From Anaerolineae bacterium (lineage in GTDB: Bacteria > Chloroflexota > Anaerolineae > Aggregatilineales > Phototrophicaceae): 64,000 nucleotides of DNA. The stretch lies in NCBI GenBank assembly GCA_023382675.1, contig JAHDWN010000004.1, positions 94,750 through 158,749 on the forward strand, written 5' to 3'. Below the pieces are notes generated by a model. That model was not told where the DNA came from, ran no database searches, and saw only the letters and a list, made by a program, of their open reading frames with translations. Position 1 is the stretch's first letter. Every line of letters begins with the position of its first letter. The translations under genes and the position numbers were made by a program. This document shows positions 53,929 through 63,722 of this stretch, in pieces.

Positions 53929-53966
53929 GGTGTGAGCGTCTAAAGGCAGACAATTGCGGGCGCGAG

Positions 53967-56501
53967 CTACACCCCCGGCGCTGCCATTTCTGCCCCTTCG
54001 TCTTCTTCCTCGGCCGCACTCAGCACGATTTCGTCGCTGGTCGCGTCAACCCGGACGATGCTCGCCAGCTTGAACTTGCCGGACAGAATGCCATCGCTGA
54101 GTTCGTCTTCAATCTGATTCTGGATCAGACGGCGGAGTGGGCGCGCACCGTATTCCGGATCATAGCCTTTATCCGCCAACCAGCCACGCGCCGGGTCGGT
54201 GACTTCGAGCGTGATGGCATGTTCGATCAGCCGTTCGCGTACTTTGTTCAGTTCGAGATCGACGATCTGTTTGATTTCCTCGCGGGTTAGCGAACGGAAG
54301 AACACAGTAGCATCGATACGATTGAGGAACTCTGGGCGGAATGTGCGCCGCAGTTGCTCGGTGACATGCTTCTTCATGTCTTCGTAGGCCTGCTTTTCGT
54401 CGCGCGCAGCATCCTGCGGTAAGTTAAAGCCGAGGGATGCCCCACGCTTGATCGCGTCAGCGCCGACATTGCTCGTCATCACGATGATCGCGTTGCGAAA
54501 ATCGACGCGACGCCCGCGCGCATCGGTCAGTGTGCCCTCTTCCATGATTTGGAGGAGCATATTGAACATATCAGGATGCGCTTTTTCGATCTCGTCGAAA
54601 ACGACGATGCTGTAGGGGCGACGCCGAATCGCTTCGGTCAACTGCCCTGCGTCTTCGTAGCCTACGTAGCCGGGCGGCGCACCGACCAGCCGAGCGACCG
54701 AATGCTGCTGCATGAACTCGCTCATGTCGAGTTGGATCAGCGCATCTTCGCTGCCGAACAGGAATTCGGCCAGCGATTTGGTCAGCTCGGTTTTCCCGAC
54801 ACCCGTTGGGCCGAGGAACATGAACGAGCCGATGGGACGTTTGGGATCTTTCAAACCGGCACGGGCGCGGCGAACGGCCTTGCTGATCGCCTCAATCGCT
54901 TCGTGCTGCCCGACGATGCGGCGGTGGAGCGCGCTTTCCATCTGCATCAGGCGTTCGCTTTCTTCGCCCGCCATGCGCATGACAGGAATGCCCGTCCACA
55001 TCGATACCACTTCCGCGATATCTTCACCAATCAGCCGGGGCTGGCCGGTTTCCTGGTTCCAACTCGCCTTGAAACCGTTGAGGGTTTCTTCCAGGCCTTC
55101 ACGCTGCATTTGCAGGCGAGAAAGTTCTTCTTCTGCATCGCTGTTCTCTTCCGGCTCAACGTCGATTTGATCGATTTCGTCGTTGATGCGGATCAGTTCT
55201 TGTTCTGTTCGCCGCACCTGCGCCGCTTCCGGACTCTTATACATGCGCAGGCGCGCAGCCGCCTCGTCGATCAGGTCAATCGCCTTATCGGGCAGGAAGC
55301 GATCCGGCACATAGCGCGCCGACAGATTCGCAGCGGTTTCGATGGCGTCGTCCGTGATTTCGACGTTGTGATGATCCTGATACGGCACTTTGATGCCTTG
55401 CAGGATTTCAATCGTCTCTTCGATGGTCGGCTCTGAAACCAGGATCTGTTGGAAACGGCGCTCCAGCGCGGCGTCGCTTTCGATGTGCTTGCGATACTCG
55501 TCCAGGGTTGTCGCGCCGATACACTGCAATTCACCGCGAGACAGCGCTGGCTTGAGAATGTTGGCCGCATCAACGCTGCTGCCCGCCGAGCCTGCGCCCA
55601 CCAGCATATGGACTTCGTCGATAAACAGGATGCTGTCGGACGATTTGAGTTCTTCAATAACGCGCTTGAGGCGCTCTTCGAATTGGCCACGATACATCGT
55701 GCCCGCCACCAGCGAGCCGACATCGAGCTGCAAAACGCGCTTGTGCAGTAATGGCTTGGGCGTTTCGCCATTGACGATGCGCTGCGCCAAACCTTCGACG
55801 ATGGCTGTCTTGCCAACGCCCGGTTCGCCAATGAGCGCCGGGTTGTTCTTGCGGCGGCGGCTAAGCACCTGAATCACGCGTTCGATCTCGGTCTCACGCC
55901 CGACGACAGGATCGAGTTTGCCTTCCATCGCCATCTGTGTGAGATCGGTTGCCAATTGATCCACAAGCGGGGTTTTGCCATCACCGGGTTTACGCGAGGT
56001 GCGTGCTTCCGGTGGCCGCCGTGTTTCTGGCTCGGCAGGTTCCGGTTTTTGGACCGGATTTTCCTGCAAGACGCGGCGCGTTTGACGGCGCACTTCTTCC
56101 GGGCTGATGCCAAGGCGCTTGAGGATGTCGATTGCCACACCTTCCGGCAGCCGCACCAGGCCCAGCAGCAAGTGCTCTGTGCCGATATAGTGATGCCCCA
56201 TACGGCGGGCTTCATCAACGGCCAATTCCAAGACACGCTTGGTTCCGGGTGAGAGTTCCGGCGTAACCGTCGAGACGCGCGTCGTTGCCCGCGTCATGCG
56301 TTCAACCAGTTCTTCTACCCGAGGCTGATCCAGACCCAGTTCACGTAATACACGACCGGCAACACCGCCCTCTTCGCGGATTAACCCCAGGAGCAGATGT
56401 TCTGTGCCGATGTAATTGTGTTGGAAGCGTTCAGCTTCTTCCTGCGCAAGACTCAGCACACGTCGCGCTCGCTGCGTGAACCGCTCCATCTTATTTGCCA
56501 C
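53967..56501 (-). CDS. clpC: AAA+ protease chaperone ClpC
   Basis: An 844-residue Clp/Hsp100 protein. It has two Clp-N repeats ([18 protein letters not shown] and [18 protein letters not shown]), Walker A1 GEPGVGKT, a short M-domain coiled coil ([19 protein letters not shown]), and Walker A2 [11 protein letters not shown]. Unfolding by ClpC feeds ClpP. An ATG at 56489 is in frame, but GTG at 56501 has GGAGG 9 nt upstream and is preferred; both lie after a hydrophobic-looking longer frame to 56573 that is not supported. A strong terminator follows. No CtsR box is seen upstream. Confidence 0.95.
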   Translation of the reverse strand: MANKMERFTQRARRVLSLAQEEAERFQHNYIGTEHLLLGLIREEGGVAGRVLRELGLDQPRVEELVERMTRATTRVSTVTPELSPGTKRVLELAVDEARRMGHHYIGTEHLLLGLVRLPEGVAIDILKRLGISPEEVRRQTRRVLQENPVQKPEPAEPETRRPPEARTSRKPGDGKTPLVDQLATDLTQMAMEGKLDPVVGRETEIERVIQVLSRRRKNNPALIGEPGVGKTAIVEGLAQRIVNGETPKPLLHKRVLQLDVGSLVAGTMYRGQFEERLKRVIEELKSSDSILFIDEVHMLVGAGSAGSSVDAANILKPALSRGELQCIGATTLDEYRKHIESDAALERRFQQILVSEPTIEETIEILQGIKVPYQDHHNVEITDDAIETAANLSARYVPDRFLPDKAIDLIDEAAARLRMYKSPEAAQVRRTEQELIRINDEIDQIDVEPEENSDAEEELSRLQMQREGLEETLNGFKASWNQETGQPRLIGEDIAEVVSMWTGIPVMRMAGEESERLMQMESALHRRIVGQHEAIEAISKAVRRARAGLKDPKRPIGSFMFLGPTGVGKTELTKSLAEFLFGSEDALIQLDMSEFMQQHSVARLVGAPPGYVGYEDAGQLTEAIRRRPYSIVVFDEIEKAHPDMFNMLLQIMEEGTLTDARGRRVDFRNAIIVMTSNVGADAIKRGASLGFNLPQDAARDEKQAYEDMKKHVTEQLRRTFRPEFLNRIDATVFFRSLTREEIKQIVDLELNKVRERLIEHAITLEVTDPARGWLADKGYDPEYGARPLRRLIQNQIEDELSDGILSGKFKLASIVRVDATSDEIVLSAAEEEDEGAEMAAPGV

Positions 56502-56655
56502 GGTTCTTGTCCTCCATCGCCAGTGAATGATTTGCTTCTGGCTAGACGCTATCCTGACGAAATGATCCGGCACATGAGATCATGCCAAATTGTACCACAA
56601 CGATTTCCCAGTTCTATAACTATACCAATGTTCAGTATCTGGGATATTTTGGGTT

Positions 56656-56683
56656 ATTTTAGTGTAGCGCTATTGCGTTACAA
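56656..56683 (-). promoter_or_regulatory. Candidate clpC promoter
   Basis: On the minus strand TTGTAA (56683-56678) and TAAAAT (56661-56656) are 16 bp apart, in an AT-rich region about 155 bp before the clpC start. Matches are 4 of 6 and 5 of 6 to the consensus. Confidence 0.3.
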
Positions 56684-56776
56684 ACAGCTATAAATTGTTC
56701 GTTAAAACGGTTGACGTTAGATTAGAAGATTGCAAGAAAATGCCTGGAAACCGCATAAGAGGAGAAGAAGCTGTAA

Positions 56777-56800
56777 GGCGGCGCGGTGCTGCGCGCCACC
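56777..56800. terminator. Hairpin at the end of rpsA
   Basis: GGCGGCGCG and CGCGCCACC form a 9-bp GC-rich stem with one G-T pair, flanked by TTTTT at 56801-56805 on the plus strand. It abuts the rpsA stop codon (56804-56806). On the minus strand the downstream T content is modest, so it is likely bidirectional and of moderate strength. Confidence 0.6.
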
Positions 56801-56803
56801 TTT

Positions 56804-58312
56804 TTAGTTGTCGTTCGTGGTATCCCAGTTGCGTTCCATATCCCGGTCGAGATACTCTGCGGAGTTCACTTTTTTCAGGCTCAAGCCCAACCGACGCTCT
56901 TTCACGTCGATTTTGACCACGCGCAGGGTCAGTTTGTCGCCTTCCTGAACGACTTCGCGCGGTGTGTTGACGCGACGGTCAGATAGCTCAGAGATATGCA
57001 CCAGCCCTTCGATTTCCGGCACATCGACAAGTTGTACAAAAGCGCCGAACTTGGTGAGCTTGGTAACGGTACCTTGCACGAGCTGGCCGATTTCGTAATC
57101 GATGGCGATGGTATCCCATGGATCGGGGCTCTGGCGCTTCATGCTCAGGCCGATGCGCTTTTGCTCGCGGTCGATGCTAATGACTTCGACCGCAACTTCC
57201 TGGCCGACCTTAAGCACTTCGCGCGGATGCGTAATGTGCTGCCAGGTGACTTCGGTGAGATGTACCAGGCCTTCTGCCCCACCAACATCAACGAACGCGC
57301 CGAAATCTTCCAGACTGACGACGCGACCAGTGCGCACTTCGCCGACGGTCAATTCATTGACGAGCGCCTCTTTGCGCTTCTCGCGCGCCTCACGCGCCGC
57401 CATTCGCTCGGATAAGATCAAACGATTTCGACTGCGATCTACTTCCATCACTTTGACGGTGATCGCTTCGTTGACCATCTTGCCCCAGCGCTGTTCAGGG
57501 GTTTCCTCATCTTCGCCCCGGCGGCGTTCGGGGTTGAGTTGGCTCTGCGGCACAAACCCACGCACGCGACCAAAGCGTACGATCAGACCACCTTTGTTAT
57601 AGCCAGCCACCCGTGTCTCGTATGGGGCTTGTGATTGGCGAAATTCTTCGGCGCGCTGCCAATCCATCTCTTCGATAGCGCGGTTGAGCGATACGACCGC
57701 ATTGCCACTCGGATCGCGCGGATTGACGACAAATACCTTGATCGATTCGCCCGGTTTGAGGGCTTCAAGTGCCTGTCGCGTCATCTTTTCCAGCTCATGG
57801 CTGGTAATGATGCCCTGGACGCCCTCGCCCAGATCGACCGCAACCTGAAGCGGTGAGGTGGATGTGATGGTCGCATCGACCAGATCGCCGCGCTTGAACG
57901 GTGATTCAATGGTAATCGTCTCGGTTGTTGCAGGCGTCTCGGCGGCAGCTTCGACAGCGTTCTCGGCTTCTGGTGCTGCTGCCTCGGTCGCAGCTTCGGC
58001 AGCGCTGGCTGTCTCTGGCGCTGCTGTCTCAGCGACGGCTTCGGCAGCGTTCTCGGCTTCTGGCGCTGCGGCTTCGGCATCGATCGCTGTTGCGTCTTGT
58101 GTCGCAACCGGTGATTCTGTCACTTCGTCCATGTCTTCAAGCGCAGGAAGTTCAACCGTCTCTGCTGTGCTCGGCGTCGGGTTTTCCGCGTCCGCTGGTA
58201 TCTCGGTGTTTGTCATAGCTTCTTCTGCCGGTAGCGCTGAGGATGAATGTGCCGACTCAACCGGACTTTCCATCTCTCCGGTCTTGTCCAGCCCTGAATT
58301 ATCCAATTCCAT
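56804..58312 (-). CDS. rpsA: Ribosomal protein S1-like RNA-binding protein
   Basis: A 502-residue protein with a 135-residue acidic, Ala/Glu/Pro-rich N-terminal tail and then four S1 domains: RGDLVDATITSTSPLQVAVDLGEGV, TRVAGYNKGGLIVRFGRVRGFVP, GEVRTGRVVSLEDFGAFVDVGGAEG and GQLVQGTVTKLTKFGAFVQLVD. Ribosomal S1 of many phyla has four to six such domains; it binds mRNA at translation initiation. The tail includes three tandem 15-residue repeats. ATG 58312 is preferred over an upstream frame; AGGGGAG lies upstream. The tail is not part of classic S1 and resembles disordered extensions seen in some Chloroflexota S1. Confidence 0.88.
   Translation of the reverse strand: MELDNSGLDKTGEMESPVESAHSSSALPAEEAMTNTEIPADAENPTPSTAETVELPALEDMDEVTESPVATQDATAIDAEAAAPEAENAAEAVAETAAPETASAAEAATEAAAPEAENAVEAAAETPATTETITIESPFKRGDLVDATITSTSPLQVAVDLGEGVQGIITSHELEKMTRQALEALKPGESIKVFVVNPRDPSGNAVVSLNRAIEEMDWQRAEEFRQSQAPYETRVAGYNKGGLIVRFGRVRGFVPQSQLNPERRRGEDEETPEQRWGKMVNEAITVKVMEVDRSRNRLILSERMAAREAREKRKEALVNELTVGEVRTGRVVSLEDFGAFVDVGGAEGLVHLTEVTWQHITHPREVLKVGQEVAVEVISIDREQKRIGLSMKRQSPDPWDTIAIDYEIGQLVQGTVTKLTKFGAFVQLVDVPEIEGLVHISELSDRRVNTPREVVQEGDKLTLRVVKIDVKERRLGLSLKKVNSAEYLDRDMERNWDTTNDN
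57935..58069 (-). repeat. Three tandem 45-nt repeats in the S1 tail
   Basis: Residues 82-126 of the S1-like protein consist of three 15-residue units: AAPEAENAAEAVAET, AAPETASAAEAATEA and AAPEAENAVEAAAET. They are exactly in register at 45-nt spacing. Such in-frame repeats can change copy number by slippage, altering the length of the disordered tail without a frameshift. Confidence 0.8.
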
Positions 58313-58596
58313 GCGAAAAAGTCTCCCCTTGAGCAGGGTAATCATGAGTATGTGATTATATCGTGCCTAAAATCGCCTTGCAAAGAATGGTCATGGTCGT
58401 AATCTGACACGTACACGCCGTGAGCCGTTGCCACCATTACGACTCTGCGAGATCGATTATTTCGACAACCACGGTCTTGTGCAATTGGGAGGGCATTCGT
58501 ACACTCTCCGGCGCAACGCTTGAAGCTCACAGCACGAGATTGTCATCTAGCAATCAGATCCCTATCACGTGATTCGGGCAGGAGATCAGGTAGCTC

Positions 58597-59820
58597 TTGA
58601 ACGCCTTTCATGTACATCTGACGCGCACATTTCTCCTTCACTTCGCCCAGTCACTGGTCTTTACGACCTGGATGATCTTCCAGGCACAGATCTTGAAGCT
58701 GGATGCGCTGCAATTGGTGTTGATCGGCACGATGATGGAGATCAGCATTTTGCTGTTCGAGATCCCGACCGGCGTGGTCGCCGATGTCATCAGCCGCCGC
58801 CTGTCCGTCATCGTCGGGACGCTGTTGATGGGCGTGGGCTTTCTCGTGATGGGGCTGGCCTCATCGTTCGAGATGGCGCTGGCGTCACAGATCTTGTGGG
58901 GCATCGGCTATACCTTCACCAGCGGCGCGTACGACGCCTGGCTGGTCGATGAACTGGGGCAGGATCGGGCCGGTCATGCATTCATACGCGGCAGCCAGAT
59001 CAGTCGTGTTGCCGGGTTGCTGGGCATCATTACCAGCACTGTGCTGGCGACGCTGCGCCTTGATCTGCCGTTGTTGATAGGTGGCGGAATCCATCTTGTC
59101 CATGGTCTACTCTTGATGGTCGTCATGCCGGAACATGGCTTTACGCCGACACCCAGGGAAGAACGCAGCACTTGGCGTGTTTACTTCCAAACTTTTGGGC
59201 AAGGCCTTGCCCTGATCAGAAGCCGTCCGACATTGGTCAATATCGTCGGCATCGGGCTATTCTTCGGGTTGTTTAGCGAAGCGTGGGATCGTCTCTGGCA
59301 GATTCATCTCATCGACACTATCGGTCTGCCGGCCCAGTTGCCGCCACAGACCTGGATCGGCCTGCTCTTTGCGCTGGACGCTATCTTCGGCGCGGCGGCT
59401 GTCGAAGCGTTGCACCGGCGCCTTGACACCGGGAGTGGTCGGCAGATGACAACCAGTTTGCTCGTTTTTACGGCAGCCATGGTCATCGGGTTGATCGTCT
59501 ATGCGATTGCCGGAAGTCTCGCCATTGCATTGATCGCCTTTTTCGCGTTTACCATTGCGCGCAGCCTGATCGAGCCTGTGCTCGCCACCTGGACGAACCA
59601 GCAAATTGACAGCCGGGTGCGTGCCACGGTGCTGTCGATGCAGAGCCAGGTCGATGCGATCGGTCAGATTGCGGGCGGGCCTCCGCTGGGTGCAATTGGG
59701 CAGCGATCTTTGCGCCTGGCGTTCATCGCCAGCGCGCTCACCCTGTCGCCAGCTCTGGCATTGCTGGAACGTGTACGGCGCACTGCGACCGATGTCGATA
59801 CCGCCGTTTCGACCTCATAA
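58597..59820 (+). CDS. MFS transporter
   Basis: A 407-residue protein with about twelve helices. TGVVADVISRRLSVIVG carries the helix 2-3 MFS signature in a variant form, and GIGYTFTSGAYDAWLVDELG is a further recognisable stretch. It is distantly TetA-like; substrate unknown. The start is TTG at 58597 with AGGAGATCAGG upstream; no in-frame ATG nearby is better. The 284-bp gap between it and the S1 gene is divergent and holds no recognised gene. It precedes the ABC-2 exporter operon but is separated by 131 bp. Confidence 0.83.
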   Translation: MNAFHVHLTRTFLLHFAQSLVFTTWMIFQAQILKLDALQLVLIGTMMEISILLFEIPTGVVADVISRRLSVIVGTLLMGVGFLVMGLASSFEMALASQILWGIGYTFTSGAYDAWLVDELGQDRAGHAFIRGSQISRVAGLLGIITSTVLATLRLDLPLLIGGGIHLVHGLLLMVVMPEHGFTPTPREERSTWRVYFQTFGQGLALIRSRPTLVNIVGIGLFFGLFSEAWDRLWQIHLIDTIGLPAQLPPQTWIGLLFALDAIFGAAAVEALHRRLDTGSGRQMTTSLLVFTAAMVIGLIVYAIAGSLAIALIAFFAFTIARSLIEPVLATWTNQQIDSRVRATVLSMQSQVDAIGQIAGGPPLGAIGQRSLRLAFIASALTLSPALALLERVRRTATDVDTAVSTS

Positions 59821-59951
59821 ATAGGGAGGAAAACAAGGGATAGCCGATCACAGATGCAACTCATTTGCCTGGATTGCGTAATGTGTTCATAGTATTAGCC
59901 CTCGCCTGATTCTTCATTTGCTGGGAGCAACTCATTGCTCGGGAGGAAGCC

Positions 59952-60968
59952 ATGCAGTCGCAAGTAATGGTCGAGGTGCGCGATCTTGCCAAAACGTTCA
60001 AAGGCAAGAATGGCGACGACATACAGGCCGTGAAAGGTGTCCAACTGGACATTCGTCGTGGGGAAATCTACAGCTTGCTCGGCCCGAATGGCGCAGGCAA
60101 GACGACAACGATTTCCATGATCAGTGGCTTGCTCGCACCCACGCGCGGAGATGCGCGCATCGGTGGGCATTCTATCACCCGCGAACCCTTGCAAGCCAAA
60201 CAGTTGTTGGGCGTCGTGCCCCAGGAAATCGCCCTCTATCCAACTTTGAGCGCCCGTCAGAATCTGGACTTCTTTGGCAAAATGTACGGGCTGACCGGAA
60301 CTGAATTGTCCCGCCGTGTTGACGAGATCGTCGATTTCATCGATTTGCGCGAGCGCCAGAACGACCGGATCGAAACGTTCTCCGGCGGCATGAAACGGCG
60401 CGTCAATATCGGTGTCGGTCTTTTGCACAAACCGCAACTGATCTATATGGACGAGCCGACCGTCGGCATTGATCCTCAGAATCGCCGCCGTGTGCTCGAT
60501 ACGGTGCAGCGCTTACAGCAAGAGATGGGCATGACCGTGCTCTATACATCCCATCTTATGGAAGAAGTCCAGGAAATCAGCGACCGCATTGCGATCATCG
60601 ACCATGGCGAAATCATCGCGGAGGGGACGCTCGGCGAACTGATCCAGCAAATTGGCGAAGAAGATCGGCTGACGTTCAAGGTCGGCACGCAGTCTGTGCC
60701 GGACGCGCTTCTCGCGCAATTCAAGCAAGAAGTCGAAGGCGTCACCAGCGCCGTCTACGAGCGCCATGATGTCACCAACGGCGAGAGCGAAACGCTGGCG
60801 CAGGTCGATGGCATCGTCACCATCATGGCGAAGCGTGGGCGTAAAGCGCTGCCGGATCTCCTGCGTATCGCGGACGATGCCGAGCTTGACGTGCTTTCCG
60901 TCGAGGTACGCGAGCCTGATCTTGAAGGCGTGTTCCTACATCTTACCGGGCGCGCGCTGCGCGATTAG
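59952..60968 (+). CDS. ABC-2 exporter ATP-binding protein
   Basis: A 338-residue ATPase of the drug/lipid exporter (DrrA/CcmA/NodI) type: Walker A LGPNGAGKTTT (residues 43-53), the Q-loop VVPQEIALYPTLSA, signature TFSGGMKRRVNIGVGLLHKP and Walker B LIYMDEPTVGIDPQNRR. The C-terminal extension of about 100 residues (GVTSAVYERHD and so on) is typical of DrrA-like proteins. GGGAGGAAGCC precedes the ATG. It is first of a three-gene operon with two permeases. Confidence 0.93.
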   Translation: MQSQVMVEVRDLAKTFKGKNGDDIQAVKGVQLDIRRGEIYSLLGPNGAGKTTTISMISGLLAPTRGDARIGGHSITREPLQAKQLLGVVPQEIALYPTLSARQNLDFFGKMYGLTGTELSRRVDEIVDFIDLRERQNDRIETFSGGMKRRVNIGVGLLHKPQLIYMDEPTVGIDPQNRRRVLDTVQRLQQEMGMTVLYTSHLMEEVQEISDRIAIIDHGEIIAEGTLGELIQQIGEEDRLTFKVGTQSVPDALLAQFKQEVEGVTSAVYERHDVTNGESETLAQVDGIVTIMAKRGRKALPDLLRIADDAELDVLSVEVREPDLEGVFLHLTGRALRD

Positions 60969-60979
60969 GAGGTGACTCA

Positions 60980-62305
60980 ATGCGAAAAATACTCGCCATC
61001 ACCTGGAAAGACCTCTACACGACCTTCACCGACCGCAACTTGATCCTCATCATGATTGTCACGCCGCTGGCGCTTTCGACGATTGTCGGCTCAGCCTTCA
61101 GCGGCTTCATCGGCGGCGGCGGAAACGACGTGCCTATACGCGATATTCCACTGGCCGTGGTCAATCTGGATCAGCCGGTCGAAGTCAACGGGCAATCCTT
61201 CAACTACGGACAGACATTTGTCGATCTCCTGATTCCAAGCAATCCAGACGACTCCACCTCTCTCCTGCAACTGACGGATGCATCTTTATTTAGCAAGGCT
61301 GATGCCGCGCAGTCCAGCGTCAACAGCGGTGAGAAGAGCGTTGCCATCGTTATCCCGGCGGATTTCACCCGCAGCCTCACGTACAGCCAGGATAACCCCG
61401 ATATTCACGTCTCACCAATTGAAGTTTATAGCAACCCGTCAGCGCCCGTCAGCGCAGGGATCGTTCGCAGTATTGTCGAGAATATCACCAACATCTTCCT
61501 GACAGGCAACGCCACCGTCGAAGCCACCATTGAAGCGCTGATCGCCAGGGCGCAAGCCGACCCTGCATTCGGTGTTCAGTTCGGGTTGGCGTCTGCAAGC
61601 GGCAGTTTCCAGCCCGATTTCGCGCTGGCTTTCCAGCCCGACTCCGCGCCGATCACCATCGAGCAACAGACAGTTCGCGGCACCGCGCAAACATTCAATC
61701 CGCTGGTTTTCTTTGGCAGTTCTCAGGCGCTCTTCTTCATGACGTTTACTGCCATTCAAGGCGCGAACAGTATGCTTGAAGAGCGGCGCGACTGGACGCT
61801 TCAGCGCTTGATTGCATCGCCTACGCCCAGGATCACCATCTTGCTGGGGAAGCTGTTCGGTACCTGGGTGACGTGCATTTTCCAGGTGGTGCTGCTGTTC
61901 ATCTTCCTCACGCTGATCGGTAGTTTGATCGCGGGCGAACCCCAATTGATCTGGGGCAGTAACTTGCTCGCAGTTCTGGCTGTGATTGTCGCGACTTCAC
62001 TGGCGATGTGCGGCATCGGTGCGGTAGTGGCTGCGCTCGCACGCACGCCCGAACAGGTGAATGTCGTCGGCGGTATCGTGGCGATTGCGCTGGGTTTGTT
62101 TGGAGGCGCTTTTTTCTACGTCCAGGCGATTCCGCAGATTGCGCCGCTCAGCCGCCTGACGCCTAACTACTGGGGCACCGAGGCGTTTGCTACACTCGCC
62201 GCTGGTCAGACCGACATCGGCCTGAATCTGATCGTCCTGGCCGGCATCGGTGCTGTACTCTTTCTGGTAGGCCTGGCGATTTTCAACCGCCGCTTGAGTG
62301 TCTAG
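60980..62305 (+). CDS. ABC-2 exporter permease, subunit 1
   Basis: A 441-residue permease with one N-terminal helix (residues 20-45), a large extracytoplasmic domain of about 190 residues, and five C-terminal helices after about residue 240. The motif SMLEERRDWTLQRLIASPTPRITILLGKLFG lies just before the membrane part, as in ABC2_membrane_3 proteins such as YhgE or YbhR. The start follows TAGGAGGTGACTCA, a near-perfect Shine-Dalgarno. The Ser/Asn-rich external domain may contact substrate or an outer partner. Confidence 0.9.
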   Translation: MRKILAITWKDLYTTFTDRNLILIMIVTPLALSTIVGSAFSGFIGGGGNDVPIRDIPLAVVNLDQPVEVNGQSFNYGQTFVDLLIPSNPDDSTSLLQLTDASLFSKADAAQSSVNSGEKSVAIVIPADFTRSLTYSQDNPDIHVSPIEVYSNPSAPVSAGIVRSIVENITNIFLTGNATVEATIEALIARAQADPAFGVQFGLASASGSFQPDFALAFQPDSAPITIEQQTVRGTAQTFNPLVFFGSSQALFFMTFTAIQGANSMLEERRDWTLQRLIASPTPRITILLGKLFGTWVTCIFQVVLLFIFLTLIGSLIAGEPQLIWGSNLLAVLAVIVATSLAMCGIGAVVAALARTPEQVNVVGGIVAIALGLFGGAFFYVQAIPQIAPLSRLTPNYWGTEAFATLAAGQTDIGLNLIVLAGIGAVLFLVGLAIFNRRLSV

Positions 62306-62314
62306 GGGGCGGTC

Positions 62315-63583
62315 ATGCGTAAAATCATCGACATCGCGATCAACGATCTACGGATTGTCTTCCGCGAGCGCGGCATCTGGATCAATCTGCTGGTCATCCC
62401 CATCATTCTGTCGGTTGTCATCGGTCTTGCCAACGGTGCAGGAGCATCATCAGACACAGCATCCACAGGCCCTAGCATCCTCATCGATGTGATCGACGAG
62501 GACAGTAGCCCCTTGTCCGGACAGTTTCTGGATGAACTGCGCGCAGCGAATGCCAATTTCGTGCTCTGCCCGCTCGACAACAACAACGGCGATGTTTGCC
62601 AGCTCGGCGGCAACACCTTCGATGCGGCGCAGGCTGAGACGCGCCTCCGAGAACAGACTTCACTGGCGCTGCTGGAATTGCCCGCCGGTTTTAGCGCAGC
62701 ACTTGAATCAGGCACCAACGTCAGCATCGTCTATCGTTCCAACGAAGAGGCGACCGCGCCGAGTTACATCTTGCAGGCGGTTCAGGCGACGGTGCAGCGC
62801 TTCGGCGCTTCTATCGTCGCCGGGCGCGTGGGCGGCCAGGTCGTGGCCGACCTGCCGGGCACAGCGCTTGGCGATGCCGAACGCGCGCAGCTTGTAGCGG
62901 ACATCCGCCAACGCGCGCAAACTATCCTGAATGATCAACCCTCGGTTGTGAATGCTGTCATCGGCACTCCACAAGAGGCGGCGACAGCGAACGACGGTGG
63001 GTTCAATCAGTCCGTACCCGGCATCGCTACCATGTATGTCATGTTCGCGATTTTCCCGGCAGCCGTCGCACTCATGACCGAACGCAAACAGGGCACATTG
63101 CAGCGCCTGGTCACGCTACCGCTGACACGCGCGCAGATCCTGGGCGGCAAGATGTTAGCGCGCTTCTTGCTTGGAATGCTTCAGTATGCCATCGTCTTCG
63201 TCTTCGGCTATTTCCTGGGGGTGCGCTACGGCAGCGATCCGGTGGCGCTGGGCTTGACGATGGTGCTCTTCGCTCTGTGCATCACAGCGCTGACACTCGC
63301 GCTCTCAACCCTGCTCAAGAACGAGAATCAGGCAGGCGCGATCACCCTGCTGCTGACACTGACGCTCGCGCCGCTCGGTGGTGCATGGTGGCCGCTGGAG
63401 GTTGTGCCGGATTGGATGCGCACTATCGGTCATATTTCGCCGGTGGCCTGGGCGATGGACAGCTATTCGTCGCTGATCTTCCACGGCGGTGGATTGGCAG
63501 ACGTGCTCCCCTATCTCGGCGTTCTGGCCGCGCTGACCATCGTCTTTTTCCTGTTTGGCGTCATCCGCTTCAGGATCGAATAA
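62315..63583 (+). CDS. ABC-2 exporter permease, subunit 2
   Basis: A 422-residue permease with the same plan as the previous gene: N-terminal helix (18-38), a long external domain with VIDEDSSPLSGQFLDEL and QTSLALLELPAGFSAALESG, then five helices from about residue 225. The motif ALMTERKQGTLQRLVTLPLTRAQILGGKMLARF precedes helix 3. It forms a heterodimer with the previous protein. It starts 9 bp after that gene, with GGGGGCGGTC upstream. A good hairpin follows. Confidence 0.9.
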   Translation: MRKIIDIAINDLRIVFRERGIWINLLVIPIILSVVIGLANGAGASSDTASTGPSILIDVIDEDSSPLSGQFLDELRAANANFVLCPLDNNNGDVCQLGGNTFDAAQAETRLREQTSLALLELPAGFSAALESGTNVSIVYRSNEEATAPSYILQAVQATVQRFGASIVAGRVGGQVVADLPGTALGDAERAQLVADIRQRAQTILNDQPSVVNAVIGTPQEAATANDGGFNQSVPGIATMYVMFAIFPAAVALMTERKQGTLQRLVTLPLTRAQILGGKMLARFLLGMLQYAIVFVFGYFLGVRYGSDPVALGLTMVLFALCITALTLALSTLLKNENQAGAITLLLTLTLAPLGGAWWPLEVVPDWMRTIGHISPVAWAMDSYSSLIFHGGGLADVLPYLGVLAALTIVFFLFGVIRFRIE

Positions 63584-63592
63584 ACAGCACAC

Positions 63593-63621
63593 AAAGAGAC
63601 TCGCCCAGCGCGGGTCTCTTT
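63593..63621 (+). terminator. Terminator of the ABC-2 exporter operon
   Basis: AAAGAGACTCGC (63593-63604) and GCGGGTCTCTTT (63610-63621) form a 12-bp stem with a single T-G pair and a 5-nt loop. The stem itself ends in TTT. It lies 10 bp after the last permease stop codon. Confidence 0.8.
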
Positions 63622-63669
63622 ACAAGTTTTATGCGGACAAGCGGCTCCACTGCAGACATATATGCAGAT

Positions 63670-63700
63670 TTGACAATCTCGTGAAAGGAGTTTGTAGATA
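63670..63700 (+). promoter_or_regulatory. Candidate promoter of the right-edge gene
   Basis: A perfect TTGACA at 63670-63675 is followed 19 bp later by TAGATA at 63695-63700, or at 21 bp by GATAAT (63697-63702). Spacing is longer than ideal. It points toward the partial gene at the right edge. Confidence 0.35.
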
Positions 63701-63722
63701 ATCAAGGTAGTCATAACATATA

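Larger units (their letters stand above)
56502..56803. other. Intergenic region upstream of clpC and downstream of rpsA
   Basis: About 300 bp, AT-rich from 56590 to 56760, with a terminator-like hairpin at its right end (56777-56800), next to the rpsA stop, and a candidate minus-strand promoter at 56656-56683. It also has several TATAA-like stretches. I see no gene or RNA of known type. Confidence 0.55.

Noticed and set aside
52460-53935. 491-codon plus-strand open frame opposite asnB
   Set aside because: It is antisense to a clearly conserved gene; its residues are low-complexity in the way of an opposite-strand frame, and it has no ribosome binding site.
58342-58530. 62-codon minus-strand frame upstream of the S1-like gene
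   Set aside because: It has no similarity to known proteins, and it sits in the leader between divergent genes without a convincing ribosome binding site.
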